A stretch of DNA of 64,000 bases. It comes from Aliivibrio_A kagoshimensis (GTDB taxonomy: Bacteria; Pseudomonadota; Gammaproteobacteria; Enterobacterales; Vibrionaceae). Positions 36,554 to 45,314 of this stretch are shown here, piece by piece. Numbering within the stretch: position 1 is the first letter of the stretch; every line of letters begins with the position of its first letter. The stretch lies in contig NZ_JAKJSQ010000003.1 in the NCBI RefSeq assembly GCF_050337105.1, positions 62,001 to 126,000 of the forward strand, in the 5' to 3' direction. A program made the position numbers and the translations under genes. The notes beneath the pieces were generated by a model that was not told the origin of the DNA, ran no database searches, and saw only the letters and a program-made list of their open reading frames with translations.

Positions 36554-37222
36554 ATGAAAATTTCACACACATACTTAACCCCGATATTTGTTATTTTTGT
36601 TTTAGCGGTTTTTACTGTTATTTCAACCAAGAGCTACGCCAATCCAAATCAAGCAATGATTGAACTTTACAATCAAGGAGCATCAGGAGATGCCGATGCG
36701 GTTGAACAGGTACACCAACAGTTACTGTCTGCGTTAAAAGAGGAGGGAAAAACGCCACTAACCTTAATCTATTTGGGCAGCTCTGAAACTCTGCTTGGCC
36801 GAGATGCTTGGATGCCTTGGAAGAAAATGGAGTATACCGAGCGAGGGCTAGCAAGGATGGATAAAGCGTTAACCTTGTTATTGCATACTCCTGAATTAAG
36901 CTCTGAGTTATCTAGGGTAAATGGGTTACTCGAACCTCATTTAGTGAAAGCGATGGCGGCCTCTACTTTTACCTCGGTGCCTGACCTTTTTAATCATTTT
37001 GACCGTGGCTATGAATTGTATGGCGAGCTTTTAAACGATAGTCGATTTAATGAGAATGATTTCTCAGCGACCGCATGGGTTTATTACTATGGTGTGATAG
37101 CCGCCCTTAGAGCGGAGGATATGTCGCAAGCGACGCGATGGTTACAACAGATGCAACAAAAAAACAGCGATCACCCTTTTACGATAAAAGCACAACAAGC
37201 TGTGTTGGAGGAGGCCGTATGA
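36554..37222 (+). CDS. periplasmic helical (TPR-like) protein of an ABC export operon
   Basis: The 222-residue protein has a signal peptide (cleavage near SYA-NP) and a helical remainder with TPR-like elements, including the C-terminal AWVYYYGVIAALRAEDMSQA. AAGGAG lies 7 nt before the ATG at 36554; the longer frame to 36404 lacks support. It is the first gene of an eight-gene unit, and its stop overlaps the next start as ATGA. It may be a periplasmic scaffold. Family not recognised. Confidence 0.8.
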   Translation: MKISHTYLTPIFVIFVLAVFTVISTKSYANPNQAMIELYNQGASGDADAVEQVHQQLLSALKEEGKTPLTLIYLGSSETLLGRDAWMPWKKMEYTERGLARMDKALTLLLHTPELSSELSRVNGLLEPHLVKAMAASTFTSVPDLFNHFDRGYELYGELLNDSRFNENDFSATAWVYYYGVIAALRAEDMSQATRWLQQMQQKNSDHPFTIKAQQAVLEEAV

Positions 37223-37902
37223 TCCGTTTTCATTGTATCGAAAAAAGTTATTCGTTAGGTACTCAATCTGTCCCGGCTTTATCCGGCGTTTATGGTGTGA
37301 TTCAACGAGCTGAAATGGTTGCATTATGTGGGCCATCTGGTTCGGGGAAAAGCACACTATTGAATATCTTTGGTCTGCTTGATACCAAATACCAGGGAGA
37401 ACTCTTTTTTAATAATATGGCGATGCCAAGAGAGGCAATAGCGGCTGCAGAAATGAGGCGTAGTCAGATGGGGTTTATCTTTCAACGTTTCAATTTAATT
37501 CCGGTGATGACAGCGTTAGAGAATGTCGCATATCCACTGCAATTAAATAAGGTCTCAAAATCGGATCAGGTTGAGCGAGCTACTGAGATGTTGAGTAAAG
37601 TTGGTCTGGAAAAATTCATTCATCATCGACCTGACCATCTCTCTGGCGGTCAACAACAAAGGGTCGCGATTGCACGTGCGTTGGTGCATCGACCTGCTCT
37701 GGTTATCGCCGATGAACCTACGGCGAGTTTAGACAGTAAAACCGCGAATATCGTGATTGATTTGATGCGCGAACTTGGGCATGAGTATGGCACCACGTTT
37801 ATTGTTGCCACTCATGACATTCGAATGGCGCAACGATGTGATCGTCGAATTAATCTGGTGGATGGAAAGATAGAGAGTGAGGCGTTGTCATGGGCCAGTT
37901 AA
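37219..37902 (+). CDS. ABC transporter ATPase, LolD/MacB type
   Basis: The 227-residue ATPase shows Walker A GPSGSGKST (about residues 38-46), signature LSGGQQQR, and Walker B LVIADEPTASLD. Its sequence resembles the LolD/MacB/FtsE subgroup that pairs with FtsX-like permeases and works by mechanotransmission rather than substrate passage. It overlaps both neighbours, the TPR-like gene and the permease gene. Confidence 0.93.
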   Translation: MIRFHCIEKSYSLGTQSVPALSGVYGVIQRAEMVALCGPSGSGKSTLLNIFGLLDTKYQGELFFNNMAMPREAIAAAEMRRSQMGFIFQRFNLIPVMTALENVAYPLQLNKVSKSDQVERATEMLSKVGLEKFIHHRPDHLSGGQQQRVAIARALVHRPALVIADEPTASLDSKTANIVIDLMRELGHEYGTTFIVATHDIRMAQRCDRRINLVDGKIESEALSWAS

Positions 37903-39134
37903 AAATGGCGTGGCTCAATTTGTTAAGGAATGGACGTCGTAGTCTGCTGTCAGTATTGATCGTTTCGATTGCGGTGTTTGCGTTAGTGTCAGCAGGCGGT
38001 TTTGGGCTCTACACATACCATTCACTCAAGGAGTCAACGGCCAGGGATATTGGTCATATTACGATCAGTCAGCCAAACTATTTTGAAGCGGACGAGGAGA
38101 TGCCGCTGAGCAATGGTCTCTCTGACACGAGTAAGTTAAGCAGTCGGTTACTTCTCGATGACGATGTGAGAGCAGTTCAGCCACGAGTCTACTTCTCTGG
38201 ATTAGTGTCCAATGGGAGTAAATCGAGTATTTTTGTCGGGGTGGGGGTCAATGAGCGAGAGTTTGATTTAAAAGGACCGTTCTTAGATGTTCGCTCGGGT
38301 AAAACCCTCTCTTCGGTTAATTCAACGCAATACAACCCTAGTGAACCTCAAGTGATGCTTGGCGTAGACCTAGCAAGAAACTTGAAGCTATCAGTCGGTG
38401 ACTGGGTCACGTTACTTTCGACTACGACCGATGGGGCGCTCAATGCTTTTGATTTTAAAGTAAGGGGAACTTACTCGACTGGCGTACCTGAAATGGATAA
38501 GCGTCAACTCTATGTGCATATACAGCCCGCTCAAGAGTTATTAGGCAGTGACAAGGTCAGTACTTTATCAGTGTTTCTCTATCAAACTGAATTGACCCAA
38601 ACGGTGATGGAGAGGATATCGGGAGTATTACCGCAATACGAAGATCTGCAAAAGATGAGTTTAACACCCTGGTCAGAGCGAGCCTTTTTTTATGAGAAGG
38701 TAAAAAATCTCTATGACCGGATTTTTAGCATCATGGGAGCGGTGATGGGGTTAGTGGTCTTTGTGGCGTTATTTAACACCATGACCATGTCAGTTACAGA
38801 GCGAACTCGTGAGATTGGTACTCTGTCAGCACTCGGTAGTTATCCGAGTGAGATCGTCACTAGTTTCATTCATGAGTCGACGCTTTTAGCGGTGATCGGC
38901 TCACTGGTAGGGGTATTATGCAGTGCAATGTTAACTCTGTTTTTGTTACTGGTTGATGTACAAATGCCGCCGCCTCCAGGAAGAACTGAGAGTTACCCAC
39001 TTAATAGTATATTCTCACCAGAATTGGCATTATACGCCACCTTAGGAGTGACCGTGATCTGTGTGATTGCTGCCTATCTCTCTGCCCGAAAAGGGGTGAA
39101 AAAACCGATCATAGAGGCGTTAATCTATGTATAA
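37890..39134 (+). CDS. FtsX-like ABC permease (MacB/LolC type)
   Basis: The 414-residue protein has one N-terminal membrane segment (SLLSVLIVSIAVFALVSAG), a large periplasmic domain of about 240 residues, and three C-terminal membrane segments. This is the MacB/LolCE architecture. The cytoplasmic loop reads VTERTREIGTLSALG, the coupling motif of FtsX permeases. It overlaps the ATPase gene by 13 bp. It would move or extract a substrate at the periplasmic face of the inner membrane. Confidence 0.92.
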   Translation: MGQLKMAWLNLLRNGRRSLLSVLIVSIAVFALVSAGGFGLYTYHSLKESTARDIGHITISQPNYFEADEEMPLSNGLSDTSKLSSRLLLDDDVRAVQPRVYFSGLVSNGSKSSIFVGVGVNEREFDLKGPFLDVRSGKTLSSVNSTQYNPSEPQVMLGVDLARNLKLSVGDWVTLLSTTTDGALNAFDFKVRGTYSTGVPEMDKRQLYVHIQPAQELLGSDKVSTLSVFLYQTELTQTVMERISGVLPQYEDLQKMSLTPWSERAFFYEKVKNLYDRIFSIMGAVMGLVVFVALFNTMTMSVTERTREIGTLSALGSYPSEIVTSFIHESTLLAVIGSLVGVLCSAMLTLFLLLVDVQMPPPPGRTESYPLNSIFSPELALYATLGVTVICVIAAYLSARKGVKKPIIEALIYV

Positions 39135-39885
39135 ATTAATCAGTCGTAGTGTCGCTTTGCTTTTCATTAGCCTGTTAGTAATCAGCCCGACTTGGGCTTC
39201 TGGGAGTGATAGTGCCACACACATGTTACTCAAAGCAGACCGATATCGTTTGCTTGAAGGGCAATCAAAAGTGGTGTCCTTGGTCGCGCTTTATCAAAAT
39301 GGAGAGCTAAATAAGACGCGCAAATACAATGTGTATACTCGGCCGAATCGTGAATCCTTGGTCATTTTTAAAGCCAAAGCAGAAGCGGGACAAAAGATGC
39401 TTATGCTCGGGGATAATTATTGGTTATTGATGCCTAAAAGCAGACGACCCATCCGCATTACCCCAATGCAAAAATTGCTGGGAGAGGCGTCTATCGGGGA
39501 CATTTCGACATTAACGTGGAGTGATGATTATCAAGGCAAGGTGTTACTCACTGAACCCGTCGATGATCAGCCAAGTGTTAAGTTGGAGTTAATCGCTAAA
39601 ACCAAAGGGGCAAGTTATCGAAAAATTGAACTCTGGTTGCACAGTGATGATTATTTCCCACTTAAAGCCAACCTCTATTTACGATCAGGAAAAATGGCCA
39701 AACAGGCGTGGTTTCAACGCGGCGAAAGAGAAGGCAAACCCGCTGTGACTCAGATGAGGTTGAAGGACTCTATTCAACCGCAAAAGGAGACGGTGATTGA
39801 TTATCTTGAGGTGATTGAACAAGGCTTAGATGATAAGTATTACAACCCCGCATTTTTATCGAGAAACTCGGTGTCAGGACTGTAG
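39127..39885 (+). CDS. LolA-like outer-membrane lipoprotein-sorting family protein
   Basis: The 252-residue protein has a signal peptide (cleavage near TWA-SG) and the beta-rich fold of the outer-membrane lipoprotein-sorting (LolA-like) family, with KMLMLGDNYWLLMPKSRRP typical of this subgroup. It would carry a hydrophobic substrate across the periplasm from the FtsX-type permease. It overlaps the permease gene by 8 bp. Confidence 0.82.
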   Translation: MYKLISRSVALLFISLLVISPTWASGSDSATHMLLKADRYRLLEGQSKVVSLVALYQNGELNKTRKYNVYTRPNRESLVIFKAKAEAGQKMLMLGDNYWLLMPKSRRPIRITPMQKLLGEASIGDISTLTWSDDYQGKVLLTEPVDDQPSVKLELIAKTKGASYRKIELWLHSDDYFPLKANLYLRSGKMAKQAWFQRGEREGKPAVTQMRLKDSIQPQKETVIDYLEVIEQGLDDKYYNPAFLSRNSVSGL

Positions 39886-39898
39886 TGAGAAATACGTT

Positions 39899-41173
39899 AT
39901 GAAATGGATTTTACGGATTTTGTTCCCTCTATTGCTGACAGCATCAGTCATGGCGAACGGCGTAATCGCGAGAGAAAGTGAATTGTCCATTGATTGGGAC
40001 TATCAACTCAGCGGTGGACAACATTGGACGCAATCCAGTCCGCTATTCTCGGATTCAAGCGATGGATATCGTTTTGATACATCACTGCAAGCAGAGGCGA
40101 GATATGGCGGTTGGTTAGGGTTATTTGCCTTAACCAGTAGAGATGTTCAACATGATGGAGAGAGCAGTGATGTCGATGTGATTGTTCAAGAGCTGTTTTG
40201 GCAGCAAGAAGTTACGATGTTTGATCAAGCACTTGAACTGACACTGGGTAAAGTTCGTTTAGATTGGGCGGTTGGCCATGGTTATCGACCGTTGGATATT
40301 ATTAAGCCCTATCGCCAAAATCCAATTGGTATTCAGATTGAAGAGGGGGCGGGAGTGGCTTCTCTCTCTTCGTTTGATTTATCCGGCGAGTGGACGCTAT
40401 TGTTTAGTGACTCATCGTGGGTGATGCAGGAACAAACGACCTATGAGCAGACCGTTGAGCAGCAAGGTGTAGGGGTCAGGCGATATTGGCTAGATGAGAG
40501 CAGCGAATGGCAAGGGTTGCTCTACTACGACAATATGAGAAAGACCTCGTTGGGAGCCAGTGTGGTCACGGTTGTAAATGAAGCGTGGGAGCTGCATGCT
40601 TCTGTTTTGTTTCAGCAACAGTTTACTCAATATCATGTTACGGATGATCACTATACTCCCGTTACACTTCAAACTGAGGAGCATGCTGGACAGGGTCTAT
40701 TAGGTTTAACGTGGGCCAATTCATCGGGTAATAGCGTGATTGTTGAGTATTGGTACGATAGCCGGGCTTGGAGTGATAGTGAGTGGGAAGCGGCCATTCA
40801 TCGAGCAAGATCGTTAACACTTGAACATCAGCTTTCGGCGCAGTCACTGGCAAAATCCTATGGACAGGGGTTTAGTCACGCGAATATTGTTCAGCACAAT
40901 GTGATGTTTCATTGGTCACTCGACAGCACGGCTTTTGATCAATTTCAATATACACAAGGGTTAGAACTCACGCCAACATTAGATATTTTATACTCACCGC
41001 AAGATGAGGGTGTTATCGTTACACAGTGGTTTGAGTATTTACTTTTTGATACAGGAGACTATCATCAAACGATTGAAATTGCGGGACGTTTCATATTTGG
41101 TGCTCATGATTCAGCGTACCAACAAATCGCGGACAACCGGTTGGTATTGATCAATGCAAAAGGACGCTTTTAA
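39899..41173 (+). CDS. predicted outer-membrane beta-barrel protein
   Basis: The 424-residue protein has a signal peptide (MKWILRILFPLLLTASVMA), then alternating amphipathic beta strands rich in Trp, Tyr and Gln, and a C-terminus ending in Phe, as in many outer-membrane barrels. The ATG at 39899 removes an unlikely 23-residue extension. Its place after the LolA-like gene suggests it is the outer-membrane end point. It resembles no family I can name; DUF1302-like is one thought. Confidence 0.7.
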   Translation: MKWILRILFPLLLTASVMANGVIARESELSIDWDYQLSGGQHWTQSSPLFSDSSDGYRFDTSLQAEARYGGWLGLFALTSRDVQHDGESSDVDVIVQELFWQQEVTMFDQALELTLGKVRLDWAVGHGYRPLDIIKPYRQNPIGIQIEEGAGVASLSSFDLSGEWTLLFSDSSWVMQEQTTYEQTVEQQGVGVRRYWLDESSEWQGLLYYDNMRKTSLGASVVTVVNEAWELHASVLFQQQFTQYHVTDDHYTPVTLQTEEHAGQGLLGLTWANSSGNSVIVEYWYDSRAWSDSEWEAAIHRARSLTLEHQLSAQSLAKSYGQGFSHANIVQHNVMFHWSLDSTAFDQFQYTQGLELTPTLDILYSPQDEGVIVTQWFEYLLFDTGDYHQTIEIAGRFIFGAHDSAYQQIADNRLVLINAKGRF

Positions 41174-42246
41174 TGGCTAGTCAGGAAAAAAATCATACAA
41201 TACGCACATTGACATTAACCTCGATATTTTGCCTATTCGTTGCTTTTACAACCTATGCCGTATGGCCAGGGAAACTGTATATCCATCTATTTACCTCCTT
41301 TGGTTATGGTTGGTCGGCGGTCTTTTTTGGTCATATGATTGAGAGGTGTTTTCCTCATATTCCCAGCCCACGATCTGAAGTGCTGTCACTGTTTGTGGCT
41401 ATTGCTGTGGGTAGCATTAATGCATACTACTGGATGCAAGAGAGTCACGAGCTCGCAACGCTTGGACAGATGAAACCAGTCTTTTTGCTGGCTTTTCTTT
41501 TTAGCGCAATGTGTTACTACTATTTTTATACTTCTGAGCAAAGCATGCGGATTAAAAAAGACCTTGAAACGGCAAAGCGTATTCAAGCCGAACAAGAGAA
41601 GGCCATTGTTCTGAGCCAATTAGGGCAACTTCAGAGCCAAATAGAACCACACTTTCTGTTTAATACTCTTGCAAACCTTAATGTATTAATCGATGAAGAG
41701 CCGGAGCTAGCTAAAAAGTTATTGAACCGCTTTACCGAGTTATTAAGGGCTAACCTGAGTAAACAGCGACAACAAACGGCGTCTATTTCAGATGAAATTA
41801 CACTGTTAACTGCCTATTTAGATATTCAAGTCATACGATTAGGACCGCGTTTTTCGTTTAATATAGTCTGTGATGACGATGTTGATCTTCAACAAAAGAT
41901 CCCACCTCTTCTGATTCAACCGCTGGTGGAAAACGCGGTATTTCATGGCATTGAGCCTAAACGAGACGGAGGCGAAGTGACCATCCATATTTCAGATTCT
42001 GAACATAATCTCTATTTTGAAGTACTTGATGATGGAGTGGGATTACAGTTAAATGGCAACCACACTGGCAGTGGTATTGGGTTGGATAATATTCGATATC
42101 GATTGGCAGCTCTGAGCGGTGAAGATAAAGCAACGCTCTCTATTGTAGAGAGGTGCAGTGGGGGAGTGATGGCGAACATCTCGCTTCCCAAGACCATGCT
42201 AATGGCGTTGGAGAGCGCTTCAATTAAGGGTGACCAAGATGAATAA
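41173..42246 (+). CDS. LytS-type sensor histidine kinase
   Basis: The 357-residue protein has about four membrane segments in residues 15-118, a short coiled coil, then a His_kinase (LytS/YehU type) domain. The phosphorylated His is in IEPHFLFNTLANLN (about His160). The ATPase domain shows LVENAVFHGIEPK and DDGVGLQLNG. It should signal to the regulator encoded next. It starts on the last base of the barrel gene. Confidence 0.93.
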   Translation: MASQEKNHTIRTLTLTSIFCLFVAFTTYAVWPGKLYIHLFTSFGYGWSAVFFGHMIERCFPHIPSPRSEVLSLFVAIAVGSINAYYWMQESHELATLGQMKPVFLLAFLFSAMCYYYFYTSEQSMRIKKDLETAKRIQAEQEKAIVLSQLGQLQSQIEPHFLFNTLANLNVLIDEEPELAKKLLNRFTELLRANLSKQRQQTASISDEITLLTAYLDIQVIRLGPRFSFNIVCDDDVDLQQKIPPLLIQPLVENAVFHGIEPKRDGGEVTIHISDSEHNLYFEVLDDGVGLQLNGNHTGSGIGLDNIRYRLAALSGEDKATLSIVERCSGGVMANISLPKTMLMALESASIKGDQDE

Positions 42247-43069
42247 TGCGGCAGAAAAATTTGCCACGGCCATTATTGCTGATGATGAACCGCTATTGAG
42301 ACTGCACCTTAACAAAGCGCTTGGTGATATTTGGCCAACCTTGAATATTGTCGCTTCTGTGGGAGATGGGGCTTCCGCATTGGCAGAAGTCGTGGATAAA
42401 AAACCGGATGTGCTGTTTCTAGATATTAGAATGCCGGGCTTAGATGGGGTTCAGGTCGCTCAAAAGCTAAGAGTACTAGAGCAAAAAGACTCACAGTATT
42501 CACCCATTATTATTTTTACGACGGCGTACAGTGAATATGCTGTCAAAGCATTTGAACACTATGCGTTAGATTATTTATTAAAACCGTTCAGTGATGAACG
42601 ATTAGCTGCAGCTTGTCTTAGAGCGCAAGAGAAGTTAGCGGAAAGTGTGAAACATGAACACACTGAGTTGGCGAATATGTCACAGTTAATGGATCAATTG
42701 GCCAGCCTAACAACGCAGAAAACGGTTGAATCGCTAAAGTGGATTAAGGCGAGTAAAGGAGAAGAGATTCATCTTATTGCAGTGAAAGACGTGCTCTACT
42801 TTAAGGCGGAAGATAAATATGTCTCTCTCTACTGTCTTGCTGATGGTGATTCAGAGTTGCTTAATGAATATATTATTAGAACGTCATTAAAAGAGTTAAG
42901 TGAGCAACTAGAACCAGACCTTTTTTGGCTGATCCACCGATCAACCATTGTTAATGTTTCTGCGATCGATAAGGTAAAAAAAGATCTTACAGGTAATATG
43001 CACGTTATACTTAAGAATCATAAGCTTAAAGTAAGCCGTAACGCACAACGTCTGTTTAAAGGAATGTGA
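42239..43069 (+). CDS. LytTR-family response regulator
   Basis: The 276-residue protein has a receiver domain (about residues 10-130) with the acidic pair IIADDE, phosphoacceptor Asp62 in LFLDIRMPG and the Lys in LLKPF. A C-terminal LytTR DNA-binding domain follows (about residues 168-275). It overlaps the kinase gene by 8 bp. LytTR proteins bind tandem direct repeats, and such repeats lie at 36461-36490 before this operon. The ATG at 42239 is preferred over a GTG at 42230. Confidence 0.93.
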   Translation: MNNAAEKFATAIIADDEPLLRLHLNKALGDIWPTLNIVASVGDGASALAEVVDKKPDVLFLDIRMPGLDGVQVAQKLRVLEQKDSQYSPIIIFTTAYSEYAVKAFEHYALDYLLKPFSDERLAAACLRAQEKLAESVKHEHTELANMSQLMDQLASLTTQKTVESLKWIKASKGEEIHLIAVKDVLYFKAEDKYVSLYCLADGDSELLNEYIIRTSLKELSEQLEPDLFWLIHRSTIVNVSAIDKVKKDLTGNMHVILKNHKLKVSRNAQRLFKGM

Positions 43070-44298
43070 TGAGAAAGTGTCTTCTATGTCTATCTGTTCT
43101 GTTAACCATAAATCTAGCTGGTTGCAGCAGTTTGAGAGATCTAGCGGCTGATCTAGAGTTTCTGGCTGATGAGTCTGTGGAGTACTCCCTATCAGTAACA
43201 GGGGCTTCGGGAACTGGCATGGTATTGATTGAGCATCTTAATGATGCTGATGCTTCCTGGATTAATGGCTATGATGTGATGATCGGAGGAGAAAACATCA
43301 CCACATTAGCGGCGCAAAGTACGCGTGCCTTATTAATATTTGAAGACAGCAACAATGATCTCATGTTTCAAGAAAATGAAAAATTCGTTATGGTGGATTT
43401 GGATGACTTTTCACCCAATGAGGCTATTAATGTTGAGCTGAGATATCAAACCGAACATATTCCGCTACAACTGGTGAATAAGCCGCTAAAAAAGTTATTG
43501 AATATTCAATTGTTTTTGTCTGAAACGGGTAAACTTGCCTCATTAGATGATAAACGATTTTCGCGAGAATCTGCCACTATGGGAATGTGGCAACCGATTC
43601 AATTTTTCTTAGAGAAAAACACAGGACTCTACTTTTTAACACCTTACGATCCTCAAAAAATCCCCGTTATTTTCGTTCATGGTATCAATTCGACAGCATT
43701 GGATTTTAAACCTTTGATTGAACAGTTAGACGATACTAGATATCAAGCTTGGGTGCTTAATTACCCTACGTCGATCTCTTTACCTTTAGTGTCGAAAGGG
43801 CTTGCCAATATGGTCCATAAAGAGATGACGGAACATAAAGTAAAGAAAATTCATATTGTTGCTCACAGTATGGGGGGATTAGTGGTTGAGGATTATCTTA
43901 ACCAATGTGCAATTGGCCTTAATTGCCAGAGTATTTTGAGCTTTACCTCTATCTCATCTCCGTTTGGAGGGGTGGCTTCAGCGAAGAGTGGTGTTGAGTA
44001 TTCCCCTGTTGTCATGCCAGCATGGAGAGAGTTAAATCCAGACAGTGAGTTTATTCAAACGCTGTTTGATTTGAAACACCATAAACCGCCACATCTGCTG
44101 ATGTTTGGTTACGATGGTAAAGGCCTTATTAATGCTGAAAGTAATGATGGAGTGATTGTGCTCTCTAGCCAGTTGCGTCATGAAGCCCAACAGCAAGCAA
44201 CCAAAGTGATAGGTTTCAACGAAGGCCACGTGTCAATCTTGAGTAGTGACAGTATCTACCAAGAGATCGAACTATTTTGGGAGAGCACTGAGGAGTAA
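43069..44298 (+). CDS. lipoprotein alpha/beta hydrolase (lipase-like)
   Basis: The 409-residue protein has a lipoprotein signal (NLAGCSS, about residue 20). Its alpha/beta hydrolase domain carries the oxyanion region IFVHGINST and the nucleophile elbow VAHSMGG, as in PGAP1-like and triacylglycerol lipases. A probable catalytic His lies in GHVSIL near the end. The first 170 residues form a separate beta-rich region. It is the last gene of the LytTR unit, overlapping it as TGATG. Confidence 0.85.
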   Translation: MRKCLLCLSVLLTINLAGCSSLRDLAADLEFLADESVEYSLSVTGASGTGMVLIEHLNDADASWINGYDVMIGGENITTLAAQSTRALLIFEDSNNDLMFQENEKFVMVDLDDFSPNEAINVELRYQTEHIPLQLVNKPLKKLLNIQLFLSETGKLASLDDKRFSRESATMGMWQPIQFFLEKNTGLYFLTPYDPQKIPVIFVHGINSTALDFKPLIEQLDDTRYQAWVLNYPTSISLPLVSKGLANMVHKEMTEHKVKKIHIVAHSMGGLVVEDYLNQCAIGLNCQSILSFTSISSPFGGVASAKSGVEYSPVVMPAWRELNPDSEFIQTLFDLKHHKPPHLLMFGYDGKGLINAESNDGVIVLSSQLRHEAQQQATKVIGFNEGHVSILSSDSIYQEIELFWESTEE

Positions 44299-44341
44299 TC
44301 GATATCACCATCGCTAAATGGAAGCTAATTTTTCACTATTA

Positions 44342-44363
44342 GTTATTGGCATATGCCAATAAC
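44342..44363. promoter_or_regulatory. 22-bp perfect palindrome upstream of the NifX-like gene
   Basis: GTTATTGGCAT is followed directly by its reverse complement. It lies 42 bp before the NifX-like start codon. A related inverted repeat, ATTCGGCCTAGGCCCAAT, precedes the nearby DUF134 gene. The shared ATT-GGC ... GCC-AAT layout suggests one operator type, possibly bound by DUF134. Confidence 0.55.
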
Positions 44364-44405
44364 GAGATGTATAGTGTCTTTATCAACCAGATAAAGGAGT
44401 TCACT

Positions 44406-44909
44406 ATGTTATTTGCTATTCCCAGCTGCGAATCCACGCTTTCTAATCACTTTTCCAAGGCTCCTCAGATCATGCTTTGGGATAGCGAAACGAAGATCAA
44501 AAGAATCCTCGAACTACCAGAACCTTCGGGTTGTTGTGCTCATAAGAAGTACTGGAGCAAAGCACTACAAGACAATAAAGTAGACGCCGTTTTAGTTCGT
44601 CTCATTGGCACGAATATGCTTAGCACCTTGTTTAAGCTTAATGTCTGTGTATTGAGCGTACCACGAGGATTCGATTTAGAAAATGTTGATGTGAGCCAGC
44701 TGACTCCCGTTACTCAAATTGAGTTTGCTCGTCCTTCAGCTAAGAAAAATAAAACTTGCTATTCAGGGCATGATTCCGATCTTTCATCCCCCATTGACAT
44801 ACTGTTATCATCTAATCACGAGGCGACTTCAAACAAGAAAGCACCCGTTAACAAACTCTCACCAAGTACGATGAATCACCTTACTAAGATTTTCAAATTG
44901 AACACTTAA
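44406..44909 (+). CDS. NifX/NifB-family cofactor-binding-like protein
   Basis: The 167-residue protein has the dinitrogenase iron-molybdenum cofactor fold in its first 105 residues: FAIPSCESTLSNHFSKAPQI at the start, GCCAHKKYWSKALQ, and DAVLVRLIGTNML. Outside nitrogen fixers this family is often beside DUF134 genes, as here. AAGGAG lies 7 nt before the ATG at 44406; the longer frame to 44346 runs through the palindrome. The C-terminal 60 residues look disordered. Confidence 0.82.
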   Translation: MLFAIPSCESTLSNHFSKAPQIMLWDSETKIKRILELPEPSGCCAHKKYWSKALQDNKVDAVLVRLIGTNMLSTLFKLNVCVLSVPRGFDLENVDVSQLTPVTQIEFARPSAKKNKTCYSGHDSDLSSPIDILLSSNHEATSNKKAPVNKLSPSTMNHLTKIFKLNT

Positions 44910-44923
44910 TCTGAGCGGAAATA

Positions 44924-45007
44924 ATGACGTACTTGATCTCCTTTATGATGTTTTTAATCGTTGTAGCCTTAATGGCGATTAAACATCAACGCATGTCCAT
45001 GAACTAA
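44924..45007 (+). CDS. 27-residue single-pass membrane peptide
   Basis: A 27-codon ORF starts MTYLISFMMFLIVVALMAIK and ends HQRMSMN. It is one hydrophobic helix with a basic tail. GCGGAAAT lies before its ATG, and it begins 15 bp after the NifX-like stop. Its last 39 bases overlap the 3' end of the convergent DUF134 gene. Not recognised; could be a real small membrane protein or coding noise. Confidence 0.45.
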   Translation: MTYLISFMMFLIVVALMAIKHQRMSMN

Positions 45008-45247
45008 GCTTTGAGCGACCTTCGCTCGTGCACGTTTAACAATATTACCAAAAGTTTGCCTAGATACTCCCATACGAGTTGCTGCTTCTAATTGGCTGAG
45101 AGATTCTAGATCAGCCAGACGTAAAGCTTCGAGTTCTTCGGCTAACAGCTCAATTTTATTAAGCTTGGAAAGTGGCACTCCGTTGGGTTTAAAACATTCG
45201 TATGGCGCATTACCGCATATATTTCGTTCTATTTTTGGTCTCGCCAC
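44969..45247 (-). CDS. DUF134 (UPF0251) DNA-binding protein
   Basis: The 92-residue protein begins MARPKIERNICGNAP, with Cys residues near the start, and has a C-terminal sigma-70 region 4-like helix-turn-helix (QLEAATRMGVSRQTFGNIVKR). DUF134 proteins are putative regulators commonly beside NifX-like genes. The start codon is GTG. An inverted repeat at 45271-45288 lies 24-41 bp upstream and may be an autoregulatory operator. Confidence 0.88.
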   Translation of the reverse strand: MARPKIERNICGNAPYECFKPNGVPLSKLNKIELLAEELEALRLADLESLSQLEAATRMGVSRQTFGNIVKRARAKVAQSLVHGHALMFNRH

Positions 45248-45270
45248 TTTCTTTCTACCTTATTAATATT

Positions 45271-45288
45271 ATTCGGCCTAGGCCCAAT
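45271..45288. promoter_or_regulatory. inverted repeat upstream of the DUF134 gene
   Basis: ATTCGGCCTAGGCCCAAT contains the perfect palindrome GGCCTAGGCC with ATT and AAT outer arms. It resembles the palindrome before the NifX-like gene. Confidence 0.45.
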
Positions 45289-45314
45289 GACTTTCTCTAA
45301 CCCAGCGGTATTGT

